A stretch of DNA of 51,520 nt from Candidatus Cloacimonas sp. (GCA_035403355.1 DAONFA010000004.1:1-51520); one strand, 5' to 3'; positions 32,895 through 42,927 are shown, counted from the stretch's first letter. Notes: generated from the letters alone by a model not told the origin. Numbers and translations: made by a program.

Positions 32895-34575
32895 CCAAAC
32901 TCATATTTACAGTATATCGCTGTTCACAAGTGTAGAACAGGATTTACGAAATAAGCTGAAGGAAGCAGTCCACCGCTTAAGTTCAGCGGATATTGATTCC
33001 CGCTTGAAAATAATAGAAAAGATAGTGGATATGGTTATTCCTGCCTGTTCCGGTAATTTGGATAATCCCCTTTTCTGCGAATTTTCCGGCTTGATTATAG
33101 AGTATTTGCTGGATTTCCTGCTGCTGCCGAAGCCGGAAAAGGAAAGCGATTTTTATATCTTTCTCAGTTTTCTCAGTCATTTTCCCGTTACCCAAGATTC
33201 CCCTTATTATCCTTACATTCATAAACTGATGAATGAACAACAAGATAACGGCAGCGAAAGGGAAAATCTTTTCAACCGTCTGCAGCTGTTATATCTTATA
33301 ACTGAAAACGGTGATTTTGCCAATGCGGAAGAGTTGCTGGAAGAACTGGAACCATTTATAAACAGCAATTGCCTGGAATTATGGTCTCTGCTGCAGCTTT
33401 CCAAAATCAATATCTTCTTCCATCAGAATAAACCCGCAGAGCTTTTAGAGACGCAGCTGAATCTGATTTTGGATACTTTTCAACGGGATAGCAATGATAG
33501 CGCCGTTAATTTTATTATCCGTTGGCTGATTACTACCAAGTGGCATAAACAAAACATCATCAAAAAGACCTTGCTGCTACGGATTTATAACTCTTTAGCC
33601 GAACAGAAATCATTGAATAGTGCAATGGTATTGTATGAACTATTTTCCTTGGAAGAGCGCTTGGTGCCCGCCGCAGAAAAGATAGAATATCAACGCATTT
33701 TAATTAAATATCCGGCTGCAGTATTGAACATTCAACAACTGCATACCCTGTATTTTTTTGCCGGATACTATAATTGCGGTGTTCTTTCCAACTTTAAGGA
33801 TTCCATTCAGGATTACCAGTATTCCAATTACTTTTTGCATAAAAGCTGGGATTCTTTACTCAATCTTTCCCATTTTATGCGAGAGCATCTTGATCCTTCT
33901 CATTATTTCAAAGCTATCCCCTATTTGGAAGTCCGCATCAAAGAACTCAGCAATCAGGCATCGCTGCAAAATAATGCTTACATTGAAAGCTTACAGGCAA
34001 ATTTCTATAAAATTGAAGAACTCTATGAGAAAGTAGGAGAACTGTCTTTAACAGACAGTTTAACCGGTTTACGCAACAGACGCTATCTGGAAGGCAATCT
34101 CTTTCAAATGGTTGTTTTGGCTGCCCGACACAATGTTCCTGTCTGTTTCAGTATGATTGATATTGATTTCTTCAAGCTCGTGAATGATAACTACGGTCAT
34201 TTGGCAGGGGACTATGTTTTAAAAGAGCTGGCTCGGATTCTCACTTCCGAATTTCGTAAAAGCGATGTTATTGTGCGTTATGGGGGTGACGAATTTTTAG
34301 TTGTTCTCTTTGATGCCGATCAGAAACTCAGCTCTTCCCTGATGGAAGAATTGCGCAAAAAAATTGAGACCTCTTCTTTCACCTATCAAAATCAAATTAT
34401 CACTTTTACCATCAGCATCGGTATTGCCTGTGACTTTCATCCTTCCAGTCAAACTAAAAACCTGGCAAAATGTATTGCCCGTGCCGACGAGGCATGTTAT
34501 GTAGCCAAAACTACAGGACGCAATAAAGTTGAGCTTTATCAATCCAAAAGCAAAGTTCCGGAAAATAACTGTTAG
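32878..34575 (+). CDS. Diguanylate cyclase with TPR-like N-terminus
   Basis: A 565-residue cytoplasmic protein. The first ~390 residues are helical and TPR-like with no membrane segment. The GGDEF domain follows SLTDSLTGLRNRRYLEG; the active site is intact (GGDEF 469-473 in RYGGDEF) with an RxxD product-inhibition site (Arg460-Lys-Ser-Asp463) five residues before it. It makes c-di-GMP from GTP. Start taken at ATG 32878 (32875 also possible); both overlap the end of the FtsB-like gene. No phosphodiesterase is in the window. Confidence 0.9.
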   Translation: MQQPNNQTHIYSISLFTSVEQDLRNKLKEAVHRLSSADIDSRLKIIEKIVDMVIPACSGNLDNPLFCEFSGLIIEYLLDFLLLPKPEKESDFYIFLSFLSHFPVTQDSPYYPYIHKLMNEQQDNGSERENLFNRLQLLYLITENGDFANAEELLEELEPFINSNCLELWSLLQLSKINIFFHQNKPAELLETQLNLILDTFQRDSNDSAVNFIIRWLITTKWHKQNIIKKTLLLRIYNSLAEQKSLNSAMVLYELFSLEERLVPAAEKIEYQRILIKYPAAVLNIQQLHTLYFFAGYYNCGVLSNFKDSIQDYQYSNYFLHKSWDSLLNLSHFMREHLDPSHYFKAIPYLEVRIKELSNQASLQNNAYIESLQANFYKIEELYEKVGELSLTDSLTGLRNRRYLEGNLFQMVVLAARHNVPVCFSMIDIDFFKLVNDNYGHLAGDYVLKELARILTSEFRKSDVIVRYGGDEFLVVLFDADQKLSSSLMEELRKKIETSSFTYQNQIITFTISIGIACDFHPSSQTKNLAKCIARADEACYVAKTTGRNKVELYQSKSKVPENNC

Positions 34576-34645
34576 AGAATAGCAATAATTTCTCTCTTGA
34601 CATATATCCCTGTTATCTACTTTAAGGAAACCGTAAGGAGTTAGA

Positions 34646-35749
34646 ATGGCAAAAATAACCGTAATAAACCTGAATAAGTATTATGACAATAGTGTTCATG
34701 CAGTTAAAGATGCAACTTTTACTGCGGAAGATAAAGAATTTGTAGTTCTTGTGGGTCCTTCCGGTTGCGGAAAAACCACTATTTTAAGAATGATCGCGGG
34801 TTTGGAAGAGGTCTCTTCCGGCGAAATTTATATCGGTAATACCCTGGTTAATAATGTTCCCCCCAAAGATAGAGACATTGCTATGGTTTTTCAGAATTAC
34901 GCTCTCTATCCGCATATGACAGTTTTTGATAATATGGCTTTTGCCCTTAAAATGCGTCATTTTCCTAAAACAGATATCAAAAGGATTGTTACCGAATCAG
35001 CTAAACTATTGGGTATAGAAGCTATGCTGAAAAGAAAACCGGGTCAGCTTTCCGGAGGTCAAAGACAGCGTGTTGCCCTGGGTAGAGCTATTGTTCGCAA
35101 TCCTAAGGTCTTTTTATTTGATGAACCCCTTTCCAATCTGGATGCCAAATTACGGGTAGCAATGCGGGCAGAAATAGTTAAATTGCATCATTCCTTAGGT
35201 AATACTATGATTTATGTTACTCACGATCAAGTGGAAGCGATGACTATGGCAGACCGCATTGTAGTTATGAAAGATGGGGTAATTCAGCAAATAGATACTC
35301 CCTTAAATATCTATAATAATCCGGCAAATATGTTTGTTGCCGGTTTCATTGGCAGTCCAGCCATCAATTTAACCCAAGGTAAACTGGTTATTAGTAATAG
35401 CTCTGTATATTTTAACTGCGGAGATTATCAATTGCAGCTTACTTCCAGCCAGGCAGAAACGCTGAAGAACTATATAGAAAAGAACATTATTATGGGCATC
35501 AGACCTGAGGATATTTATGATTCCCGCTTTGATGCTATGGCTGAATCTCCTCAAAAGTTCACTACCAAAGTGGATTTTGTAGAGCCCTTGGGCAACGAAT
35601 ATCATGTTGTTTTAACTACTGAGCACAACGAATATACGGCTCGCTTTGATCCCAAAGAATTGCCTAAAATGGGACAGGACTTAAGCATTACGGTTGATAT
35701 GGCTAAGGCACATTTCTTTGATCCGAAGAGCGAAACAAACTTATATTAA
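34646..35749 (+). CDS. ABC transporter ATP-binding protein, MalK/UgpC/MsmX type
   Basis: A 367-residue ATPase. Walker A GPSGCGKTT (38-46), signature LSGGQRQRVALGR, Walker B VFLFDEPLSNLD and H-loop THD are all intact; a C-terminal TOBE/OB regulatory domain follows (INLTQGKL onward). Such ATPases drive sugar or polyol importers and can be shared by several permeases. No permease or binding protein is adjacent, so it probably serves transporters elsewhere. GGAG precedes ATG 34646; a TTGACA lies at 34599-34604. Confidence 0.93.
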   Translation: MAKITVINLNKYYDNSVHAVKDATFTAEDKEFVVLVGPSGCGKTTILRMIAGLEEVSSGEIYIGNTLVNNVPPKDRDIAMVFQNYALYPHMTVFDNMAFALKMRHFPKTDIKRIVTESAKLLGIEAMLKRKPGQLSGGQRQRVALGRAIVRNPKVFLFDEPLSNLDAKLRVAMRAEIVKLHHSLGNTMIYVTHDQVEAMTMADRIVVMKDGVIQQIDTPLNIYNNPANMFVAGFIGSPAINLTQGKLVISNSSVYFNCGDYQLQLTSSQAETLKNYIEKNIIMGIRPEDIYDSRFDAMAESPQKFTTKVDFVEPLGNEYHVVLTTEHNEYTARFDPKELPKMGQDLSITVDMAKAHFFDPKSETNLY

Positions 35750-35784
35750 GCCCTTAACTGCTCTTTAGTTACAATATAAAAGCT

Positions 35785-36564
35785 ATGAGGCGCAAAGCAG
35801 TAAAACAGAGTATTTATCTTCGCCTCCTTATTTTTACCCTGCTTTGCCGCTGCTCTTTCCTTTCTTGCATTACAACCGAAAATTCTGCCTCTGCCAATGC
35901 CCTGTCCGGAATTACCATTCTCTCCGTTTCTCCTGCCGATTTTTCTCTTTCTCCGGTAATTGGCAAAAGCGGAATCTGCTTTAGCTGGCATCAACCCTTT
36001 GGCGTAAAAGATATTAGTGTTTATGGTTTGCATAGTGCTTTTCCAATTAAACCCTTGCTGATAGCTACGGGAATTGATTATCTTGCTCATCCCGATTATC
36101 GCTGGCAGGATGAATATTTAGCTCTTAGTGCATCCTTTTCTGCTTTCAGTATTGGCGCTACCCAACATTTGCTATACGAAAAAATAGAAGACCAGGTTTG
36201 GTTTACCTGGAAAAGCGATTTTGCCATTGCCTACAAGGAAAAGAACTTTGCCGGGGAAATCCGTTGTAACGATATTAGTTCATCTAATAAAGCATTAACG
36301 CTATCCGCAGCAGTAACCGCCGCTGAAAATACTACTATTGCTTCTGCTTATAGCTTTTTGCCGGAAGAGAAGGATTGTTATGCCTTGGCATCTTCCTTCG
36401 CCGTTGCCAAACCTATCCTTATTCAATGTTCCTGGCAAAGTGCTCCGGCTCGTTTTGGACTGGGGCTAAAAGTGCTAACCGGAAACTGGAATTTGATGTA
36501 TGCTGTTAGAACTCATACGGAACTTGGTTTAACGCATCTTGTGGATTTGGGTTATGCCTGGTGA
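35785..36564 (+). CDS. Predicted outer-membrane protein, 259 residues
   Basis: A Lys/Arg-rich start and hydrophobic segment (about 11-27, LLIFTLLCRCSFLSC) make a signal peptide, possibly a lipoprotein (FLSC). The rest is alternating strands (WFTWKSDFAIAYKEKNFAGEIR) and ends VDLGYAW, an aromatic barrel-type end. Resembles PorV-like barrels weakly. No clear ribosome site before ATG 35785. It overlaps the next gene by 4 bp, so the two probably act together. Confidence 0.65.
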   Translation: MRRKAVKQSIYLRLLIFTLLCRCSFLSCITTENSASANALSGITILSVSPADFSLSPVIGKSGICFSWHQPFGVKDISVYGLHSAFPIKPLLIATGIDYLAHPDYRWQDEYLALSASFSAFSIGATQHLLYEKIEDQVWFTWKSDFAIAYKEKNFAGEIRCNDISSSNKALTLSAAVTAAENTTIASAYSFLPEEKDCYALASSFAVAKPILIQCSWQSAPARFGLGLKVLTGNWNLMYAVRTHTELGLTHLVDLGYAW

Positions 36565-38069
36565 AGGTCTTTGGCTGTTTTCTTATCTTATTTTTGCTTT
36601 GCTGTTACCCCTTATTTTCTCAAATAGAAGAAATTCCCGAACTGGAAACCGAAAACCTGCAGGATAACTGGTTAAATCAATTCTATGCGGAACTGGAAAC
36701 AGGCATATATAATTTAGGTTGCAACAGCCGGACTATCTATCAAGATACGGATATAAACAGCTTTTCCGATTTCCAATTGCGGCAAAATAACCTGCGCTTC
36801 AATTTGAACTTGTATCAATATAATAAATCGGAGCTTTATACCAATTTTCAGCTTTCCTGCCTGCCTTCCCGAAATAATTTTTCTGAAATTCATTTCGGTT
36901 CCTATCGTCCTGCTTTTGCCTTGGGAACTATCTTCAAAAAAAGCAGAGACGAATCCCTGTTTACAATTCAGCGGGCAGCTCATCCTGTAACTTTTTCTCC
37001 TTTAGGCACAGCAGCAATTTGGCGGTTTCATAATCTTTCCACCTTTTTCATAGCTTCAGGACAAAACCGCAAGGCAGTTATTCAAGAAGGAAAAATAAAA
37101 TCCCTGGCTAAAACGGTTCCAGCCGCTAAACCTTGCGTGCAGGAAAATATTCTTGCTTCAGGAATTGAATATCGCTATAAAAACAGCAATTTCGCTGCTT
37201 TATTTTACAGGCAAAATTACAATAGAGATTTTGCCGATACTCTGCTGGCAAAAAACCTGAATGGCTACTCCATCGCAGCTAAAACTGCCGGAAAAAACTA
37301 TACATTAACCGCCGAAACTTCGTTGCTTAAAGACAAGACGGTTTTCCAGACCACCGCTGAATTCCGCTACAATAATATTTCCCAGGAAATACGCTATTCC
37401 TATTGGCAGGGAAAACAAATTCCTGCTTACTCCGCAAAACCTTGTCTCTTAAGCAGCCAGGGAGAAAATCAGGAAATTGACTGGGAACTGGATTATTTGC
37501 TGCAGAAAAATGTTTTATGCGGAATGCGTTATGCCCTAATCCGTAAAAATAACGCCCTTAAAAGCCCTACCTGGAATTCCCGCACTATTCTGTATCTAAC
37601 TTTGAAGCCAGCTAAGAATATTATTAATTTACAGCTGACCCGCTTAGACAGAGAAATTGTAACCACATTAGATAGCAGCTATATATCTACTCTTCCTGCC
37701 CATTATCGCCTACGCTGCAAAATTGAAAGCAATATCCATCCCAAACTATCCCTCGCTTTACTCTTTCGCTATCACTATGAAGATAAAAAAGAACTCCACA
37801 AAAACAGCTTTTATTGGGAAAACTCCGTGCACTTGCAACATAAAAAATTGGATTTTAACAGCGGAATTAAAACCTGGCAGACCTTAAATACCCTCATTCT
37901 GCCCGATCCGGAAACAGAAAATCCTGCAGGATTTACCACCGCAACCAGTGAAGATGACAGAATCTTTGCGGAACTTACTTTTAAGGGTAAGCTCTTTACC
38001 CTGAAAACTGAATTGCAGCAGTCCTGGTTAAACGGCAACCGCACTCTCTATCTATCTTTAAGAATATAA
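36561..38069 (+). CDS. Predicted outer-membrane beta-barrel protein, 502 residues
   Basis: GTG start at 36561 inside the upstream stop (GTGA). Signal peptide (about 1-20, ending LFSQ). The remainder alternates polar and aromatic residues in ~20 strands (NNLRFNLNLYQYN, YSIAAKTAGKNYTLTAET) and ends LYLSLRI. It looks like a large barrel but matches no family I recognise. Translationally coupled to the 259-residue gene; no clear terminator follows. Confidence 0.65.
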   Translation: MKVFGCFLILFLLCCYPLFSQIEEIPELETENLQDNWLNQFYAELETGIYNLGCNSRTIYQDTDINSFSDFQLRQNNLRFNLNLYQYNKSELYTNFQLSCLPSRNNFSEIHFGSYRPAFALGTIFKKSRDESLFTIQRAAHPVTFSPLGTAAIWRFHNLSTFFIASGQNRKAVIQEGKIKSLAKTVPAAKPCVQENILASGIEYRYKNSNFAALFYRQNYNRDFADTLLAKNLNGYSIAAKTAGKNYTLTAETSLLKDKTVFQTTAEFRYNNISQEIRYSYWQGKQIPAYSAKPCLLSSQGENQEIDWELDYLLQKNVLCGMRYALIRKNNALKSPTWNSRTILYLTLKPAKNIINLQLTRLDREIVTTLDSSYISTLPAHYRLRCKIESNIHPKLSLALLFRYHYEDKKELHKNSFYWENSVHLQHKKLDFNSGIKTWQTLNTLILPDPETENPAGFTTATSEDDRIFAELTFKGKLFTLKTELQQSWLNGNRTLYLSLRI

Positions 38070-38435
38070 TACCGGGGCTATTTGTACTCTGTGGCAATAA
38101 GTTAGCTTGCAAATAATGAGACCTTTACCTGTCTCTTTGCCGGGGATTATTCCCTGCCAAGGTGAATCTTTTATGCTTCTCAAAACCTTCTTTAACGACT
38201 CCTTAGCGAAGTTAAAGCATCGTTAAAGGATCGTTAAAGAGTCGTTAAAGAAATGACCAGGCAACAAGTAGTTAAATAAAATCCACAAAGTAATTACCTA
38301 AATCACGATAATGAACGGTGCCAAGATTTCTAATGTCGTCCTATTGTATTCTTCAAGATGTTATATAATCAGAGGATACATTTAATCGTTATTTCCGGTT
38401 CGCCGATATAAATACTATCCTGCAGACAATATATT
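38070..38435. other. Convergent spacer without a gene
   Basis: Between the plus-strand barrel gene and the minus-strand methyltransferase. It holds the 11-bp-unit element (38167-38272) and, at 38072-38145, two ACCGGGG / GCCGGGG words. No coding region or clear terminator is seen. Confidence 0.6.
38167..38272 (-). repeat. Element with 11-bp CTTTAACGMTS units, copy B
   Basis: Read on the minus strand: ACTACTTGTTGCCTGGTCATT, three units of CTTTAACGAxx, GCTTTAACTTCGCTAAGGAG, TCGTTAAAG and CATAAAAGA. It aligns with 11553-11670 over its full length with one 11-bp unit fewer. Confidence 0.85.
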
Positions 38436-39086
38436 TTACTTTTCCTGTTTCTCAAGAGTAACGAAGAAATCCCTGCCAATATTTTCTATCTTACATTGCC
38501 AGGGAGAGATATGGGCAAAAAGCTGATGCAATTGTTTTTCATTATAAAGATAAAGCGGGCATTTGAATTTATAGCGAATTTTCCGTTGCCAAGCCAAAAA
38601 GCCCTTATCCGAAGGAAAACTGAAGAGCACTTTTTCGTTTGCCAGGTGCATTGCTTTATCAATAACCGGTTCAGGATTTTTGATGTAATCCATAAACCCC
38701 ATTAAAATAAGGTAATTATATTGTTTATCTTCCGGCAGGGTAGTAAAATCGGCTACTGCAAACCGGCATATTTTCTCCACTCCTGCTTTTTTTGCTTCTT
38801 TCTGGGCTAATTCTATCATAGCAGGGGCAAAATCTATACCATAAACAAAATCCGGAGAACCCTTTGCCAAAGTTATGGCATATAATCCAGGTCCGCAGCC
38901 CACATCCAGTATTGATTTTCCTGCGAGGGGATTACAGGCAGCGATTGTCTTTTGAAAACGAATGAGCATCGTTTGCCTGAACCATTTATTTATCAGGCGT
39001 TGAAAAGTGCCAGTTCCGCTACCGTAAATGGCATTAAAATCACCCGAATAACCATTGAAAAAAGAGGCGGTTTTGTTTTCCTGCAT
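38436..39086 (-). CDS. SAM-dependent methyltransferase, class I
   Basis: A 216-residue protein with motif I ILDVGCGPGLYA and acidic motif II (VYGIDFAPAMI), and FAVADFTTLPED. The N-terminus (SFFNGYSGDFNAIYGSGTG) is like that of small-molecule or sugar methyltransferases. GGAGAAT precedes ATG 39086, preferred over the longer frame. The upstream deacetylase stop is 1 bp away, so both are in one unit, which points to polysaccharide or glycolipid modification (inference). Confidence 0.85.
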   Translation of the reverse strand: MQENKTASFFNGYSGDFNAIYGSGTGTFQRLINKWFRQTMLIRFQKTIAACNPLAGKSILDVGCGPGLYAITLAKGSPDFVYGIDFAPAMIELAQKEAKKAGVEKICRFAVADFTTLPEDKQYNYLILMGFMDYIKNPEPVIDKAMHLANEKVLFSFPSDKGFLAWQRKIRYKFKCPLYLYNEKQLHQLFAHISPWQCKIENIGRDFFVTLEKQEK

Positions 39087-39087
39087 T

Positions 39088-39993
39088 TTATTCTCCTTCT
39101 CCCTTTGGGGCATCTTCCCTGGAAGTAACAACTTGGGATATAGTTTTTTCCGCCGGATAGGTTTCCATATATTGCCTGCAAGTGATAAATTTATTCTCAG
39201 AAAGAATGGCTTTTAATTTAGCAGGCACCGTATCCAAGTTTACATAACTTTTGAAATACGCCAACTTGTTCATTTTAATCCGCGGATGCCGGGGCTCCAT
39301 TTCTCGCGGATGAATGTAAAAAAGAGTGGGAATTCCTTCCTTTTCCAGCTTTTTGTGCATCGCCAAAATAACCCTTTTGGGAAAAAGACGCAAATAACCA
39401 CCCCCAAAAAAACAAATTTCTTTACCGCAAAAAGGCGCTACGGAAATAGGAAATTCACATATCCTTCCTTGTGCGGTAGTTACCCAATAGGGCTTTTTCT
39501 GCGTTGTTTTATAACCACCATAGTCCCTTTTAATCGGAAAAACAGAGGAATCGGCACGAAAACCTGCCTCCGCTAAGGTCTCAAAAAACCAGGGTGTCGC
39601 TTCCGTGAAAGAAAAACTGGGACTTCTAAATGCTGTAACCTGCTCGGAACTGATGTCTTCCAGAATTTTTTTGGACTGCATCAAATCGGCTGCAAATTCT
39701 TCTCTGCTCATTTTATATATGAGCCGATGATACATCCCATGCGAGGCAATTTCATGCCCCCTTTTCTGCGCTTCTTTCACTAATTGCGGATACTTCTTCG
39801 CGATGTAACCCAAAAAGAAACAGGTTGCCTGCACTTGATAAGTATCCAGCAAAGCCAGCAACTTCATAAAACCGCTTTCTACAATGCTCGGTAAAGAATC
39901 CCATTCTGAAACCGGCGGCTCACCTCTTTCTTCGGTTACATTAAAATAGTCCTCCACATCAATGGTGAAGATGGACTTAGGGTATTCTCTCAT
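39088..39993 (-). CDS. Polysaccharide deacetylase, XrtA/PEP-CTERM-associated type
   Basis: A NodB-fold deacetylase of about 301 residues. It has FTIDVEDYFNV at the start (metal Asp region), HEIASHGMYHRLIYKM (metal His pair), FRSPSFSF and the late YIHPREMEPRHPRI characteristic of the DUF3473-containing branch found in exosortase/EPS loci. It would remove N-acetyl groups from an exopolysaccharide. No exosortase gene is in the window. The start is uncertain: ATG 39993 (MREYPKSIF) gives the family-like beginning; 40029 or 40041 are possible. Confidence 0.87.
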   Translation of the reverse strand: MREYPKSIFTIDVEDYFNVTEERGEPPVSEWDSLPSIVESGFMKLLALLDTYQVQATCFFLGYIAKKYPQLVKEAQKRGHEIASHGMYHRLIYKMSREEFAADLMQSKKILEDISSEQVTAFRSPSFSFTEATPWFFETLAEAGFRADSSVFPIKRDYGGYKTTQKKPYWVTTAQGRICEFPISVAPFCGKEICFFGGGYLRLFPKRVILAMHKKLEKEGIPTLFYIHPREMEPRHPRIKMNKLAYFKSYVNLDTVPAKLKAILSENKFITCRQYMETYPAEKTISQVVTSREDAPKGEGE

Positions 39994-40112
39994 AACTTTT
40001 TCTGCTGCATTCCTCTTAAAATTTATCATCTTTCCAATCAATGGTTATGATAATTTCTCTTCCAACTTATTGCGCTTAGCACACTTGTCTATTTTACAGA
40101 ACAACTTTGCAC

Positions 40113-41726
40113 TCATTGGCTGAACCTTACAATTTTGAATGTATCATAAATAATGTTAGATATCTGTTCCATGATTGTCACATCAGGTTCGTTATTCCTC
40201 GCCACCGTTAGGTACTTAGCAAATAAGCGATTAATATGTTGTTTCGTTGCATCGCTCATACCGAATATATCAGGCATAAGTGATTTGTTTATATCGTTCG
40301 GCTCAAGTTTACTTAGCCCGTTTCCATATTCCCGCTTGCATGACTCAAGCATAAATATTGAAACATCTGACAATAAGTATGCAATGAATAATGTCCTGTC
40401 TTTATCTATTAGTTTGTTTAAATAGACGCAGTGAAAAGTAGTTAGATTTCTGACAAGAGCATCATTTAAAACGAATCTTGGCTTTTGTCTATTAAAAACA
40501 CCAATCCAGAGGTCTGAAGGTGGTCTATTCTCAAGAGAATACCACGGCGATCTTTTTGATGTTAAGTATTTTCTATTAACACCTAATGACAAACCCAGTT
40601 TAAGGTATGCATCTATGGATGAGTTTGCCTCTTGAGTAGCATCAAGAAGATATACTTTTTTATCTCGGCTTAGTAATTGCTTAAAATCTTCGCCCGTGAA
40701 TACTTGTGATACTACATCTTGAGCTTTGCCAATGCAAGGAATTAAGCATGACTGCGGTATTCCATTCTCTACTGCTTTTGTTCTGTTAAAAGTGAAGTAA
40801 TCATTATCTCCTGTAGCTATGCCTCGTTTTACGGTTGCAAATAGCATAAATGGTACTAATCTACTGGACACTGTTACTGCAGGGGGACGATAGTAAACTG
40901 ACCATTTTGCACGGGGGTCAAGATCCTTATGTTGGAAACACAACATATTAGAACTGTAAGTGTTTGTGTCTATCTCTGTTTGGTATTCTTTAAGCTCATC
41001 TGGATCAGAAACACTTATCATTGCTACAGTGTCAGTATTTGTGTCATTTTGCAGTAGCAAGATAGTTGATGTCGTGAGTGTTTTTGCAAAAGCCATGCAA
41101 TTAAAATCTACCACAAACACATACCGTAGGACCTTTGACTCAATAAGAAACTTTTTTACAATTGTTCCATAATCTGAATTTAAAAATTCTGTTGGTACTA
41201 TGTAACTCGCTCTACCTCCTTCTGTCATCTGCATTATAGATTTAACTAAAAACATCGTATAGAGATTTGATGTCTTCCTGAAATGAACTCCAGAATGAAA
41301 TTCAACTTCGTTAACAACATCTATATTTATGTAGTCATGGAATTTTAAATAGGGGGGGTTGCACACTATCCCATCATACTTTCTGTCCCAATCATTGAAC
41401 ATATAATCATCATTTATAAGCTGAACATTTGGGTATTGTGAAAATAATCCTTTTGCCCAATCATACATCAATTGGTCGATTTCGTATCCTATAATTGGCG
41501 TGCTTTTATACTCGTTATAACTTAATATTTGCCTTGAAAAGATACCTAAGCCAAATGCTGGTTCAAGTATTGTGGCAGGATTAATCCTTAGAATCCAGGA
41601 TATCATAAATTCTGCAATATCTATAGGAGTAAAAAACTGGGCGTATTTTTTCCGATGTCCTTCTGATACAATCCCATTGTATGTCTCCTCAATTGTGAGG
41701 TTAGTATGAAGATCTGAATCTACCAT
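40113..41726 (-). CDS. N6-adenine DNA methyltransferase of a type II restriction-modification system
   Basis: A 537-residue gamma-type N6A methyltransferase. Motif X/I region KYAQFFTP and ILEPAFGLGIFSRQ (53-66), catalytic motif IV CNPPYLKF (NPPY 123-126), then a long target-recognition half. It protects host DNA by methylating adenine at the site cut by the neighbouring nuclease. It overlaps the nuclease gene by 7 bp, same strand. Codon use looks more AT-rich than the flanking genes (by eye), suggesting transfer. Confidence 0.9.
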   Translation of the reverse strand: MVDSDLHTNLTIEETYNGIVSEGHRKKYAQFFTPIDIAEFMISWILRINPATILEPAFGLGIFSRQILSYNEYKSTPIIGYEIDQLMYDWAKGLFSQYPNVQLINDDYMFNDWDRKYDGIVCNPPYLKFHDYINIDVVNEVEFHSGVHFRKTSNLYTMFLVKSIMQMTEGGRASYIVPTEFLNSDYGTIVKKFLIESKVLRYVFVVDFNCMAFAKTLTTSTILLLQNDTNTDTVAMISVSDPDELKEYQTEIDTNTYSSNMLCFQHKDLDPRAKWSVYYRPPAVTVSSRLVPFMLFATVKRGIATGDNDYFTFNRTKAVENGIPQSCLIPCIGKAQDVVSQVFTGEDFKQLLSRDKKVYLLDATQEANSSIDAYLKLGLSLGVNRKYLTSKRSPWYSLENRPPSDLWIGVFNRQKPRFVLNDALVRNLTTFHCVYLNKLIDKDRTLFIAYLLSDVSIFMLESCKREYGNGLSKLEPNDINKSLMPDIFGMSDATKQHINRLFAKYLTVARNNEPDVTIMEQISNIIYDTFKIVRFSQ

Positions 41727-42814
41727 TCATTTATTCCCAACACTGATTTTAGCCCATCTATGTCTAAATAGGCGTAACCATTTTCAAAAGTGACATAAAA
41801 TAGTAGTTGTCCTCTTGTAAGCTCTTTTCTTACGCTCTTGTGAACTGGTTCATCTACTTTTTGTGCTATTACATGAGTAGATCTTGCCCTAATTTTTATA
41901 GTTTTCTTATTTTGATTCGCTACATCCCCCTCAATGAAGTATTTTACTCCTTCATTTTCAGAATCAGTTAGCAAGGTTAATATATCTATGAATGAAATAG
42001 CAAATACTTTATCAAAGAAGACCTGAAAGTAGTAATGAGGGACATTAAAATTCTGTATCCATTTGTTTACTACCGTGAGGTCTTCTACTTTAGGAGTAAT
42101 ACTTAAGTAAGATCTTTTCTTAACATCTTGAAGGTTTTTCTTTAACTTCTTGAATAGATTGTTGAGTTCAATTAACCTATCGGTTGATCCCCAACCTGGT
42201 ACTTTAAATGAAATAGCATTAAGAGTTTCATTAGTTATACTTTCCAGGATAGTTATATATTTGGATCGACTCTTGTGTGATAAAAGGTCTAAATATTCCG
42301 ATAGAATTAAATCTCTTACAGCTAAGGCCTCTCTTGCACACTCGGTAACTCTATTCTGCATATAAGTGTCGTATTTATCTATTAAGAAGGCGCTAGATCT
42401 GATTTCAATACCTGCTATAGCATGTTTAACATAGTTATGTATAACATGCTCTTCAAACCTACTAATATCTTTGCCAAATTGCTCATTATAATCTTCTTTT
42501 CTAAAGAGCAATAGGTCGGGTCTTTTACCAATAGTGTCGAGCTCGTTTTGAAATGTCTCGAAGAAATCTGAAAAACCAGCATCTCCAGCAATAATATCAT
42601 CAGATTTACCATACTTAACGGCAATGAGAGTGTTAGAAGTTTCATTAATTGCATTGAATATAATCCTCTCAGCCCAATCTCCCTGTTCTTTGTTTGTAAC
42701 AAAATTAGAGGCAGCTTGAGAGGGAGCTTTAGTTCTAACTCTCGGAACATTAAAGTCAATCAAAGAGTTTGGTATTCTTTCTATTATTGCTTTCACATCA
42801 TCTACATATGACAT
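41720..42814 (-). CDS. Type II restriction endonuclease, probably AccI family
   Basis: A 364-residue protein directly upstream of, and overlapping, the methyltransferase. TNKEQGDWAERIIF (40-53) and GKRPDLLLF (96-104) then AGIEIRSSAF (134-143) give a PD...ExR variant of the PD-(D/E)xK core (Asp100, Glu137; Arg139 in place of the usual Lys). I recall this pattern from AccI-type enzymes, but the target site is not deducible here. TTTCTCC-type weak ribosome site before ATG 42814. The upstream region carries three 41-bp repeats. Confidence 0.75.
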   Translation of the reverse strand: MSYVDDVKAIIERIPNSLIDFNVPRVRTKAPSQAASNFVTNKEQGDWAERIIFNAINETSNTLIAVKYGKSDDIIAGDAGFSDFFETFQNELDTIGKRPDLLLFRKEDYNEQFGKDISRFEEHVIHNYVKHAIAGIEIRSSAFLIDKYDTYMQNRVTECAREALAVRDLILSEYLDLLSHKSRSKYITILESITNETLNAISFKVPGWGSTDRLIELNNLFKKLKKNLQDVKKRSYLSITPKVEDLTVVNKWIQNFNVPHYYFQVFFDKVFAISFIDILTLLTDSENEGVKYFIEGDVANQNKKTIKIRARSTHVIAQKVDEPVHKSVRKELTRGQLLFYVTFENGYAYLDIDGLKSVLGINEW

Positions 42815-42894
42815 TTATTTCTCCATTATTCTTCAAAGTAAAAATCTCATATCTCTTTCATCCACTTATTTTTAAGCATTCACTCAATACAAAA

Positions 42895-42923
42895 CTCATA
42901 AAAGAAGTAGTGAATTCTGTCAA
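42895..42923 (-). promoter_or_regulatory. Possible promoter of the restriction-modification operon
   Basis: On the minus strand TTGACA (42918-42923), 17 bp, TATGAG (42895-42900); start codon about 80 bp on. It lies just downstream of the 41-bp repeats. Confidence 0.45.
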
Positions 42924-42927
42924 TCTA

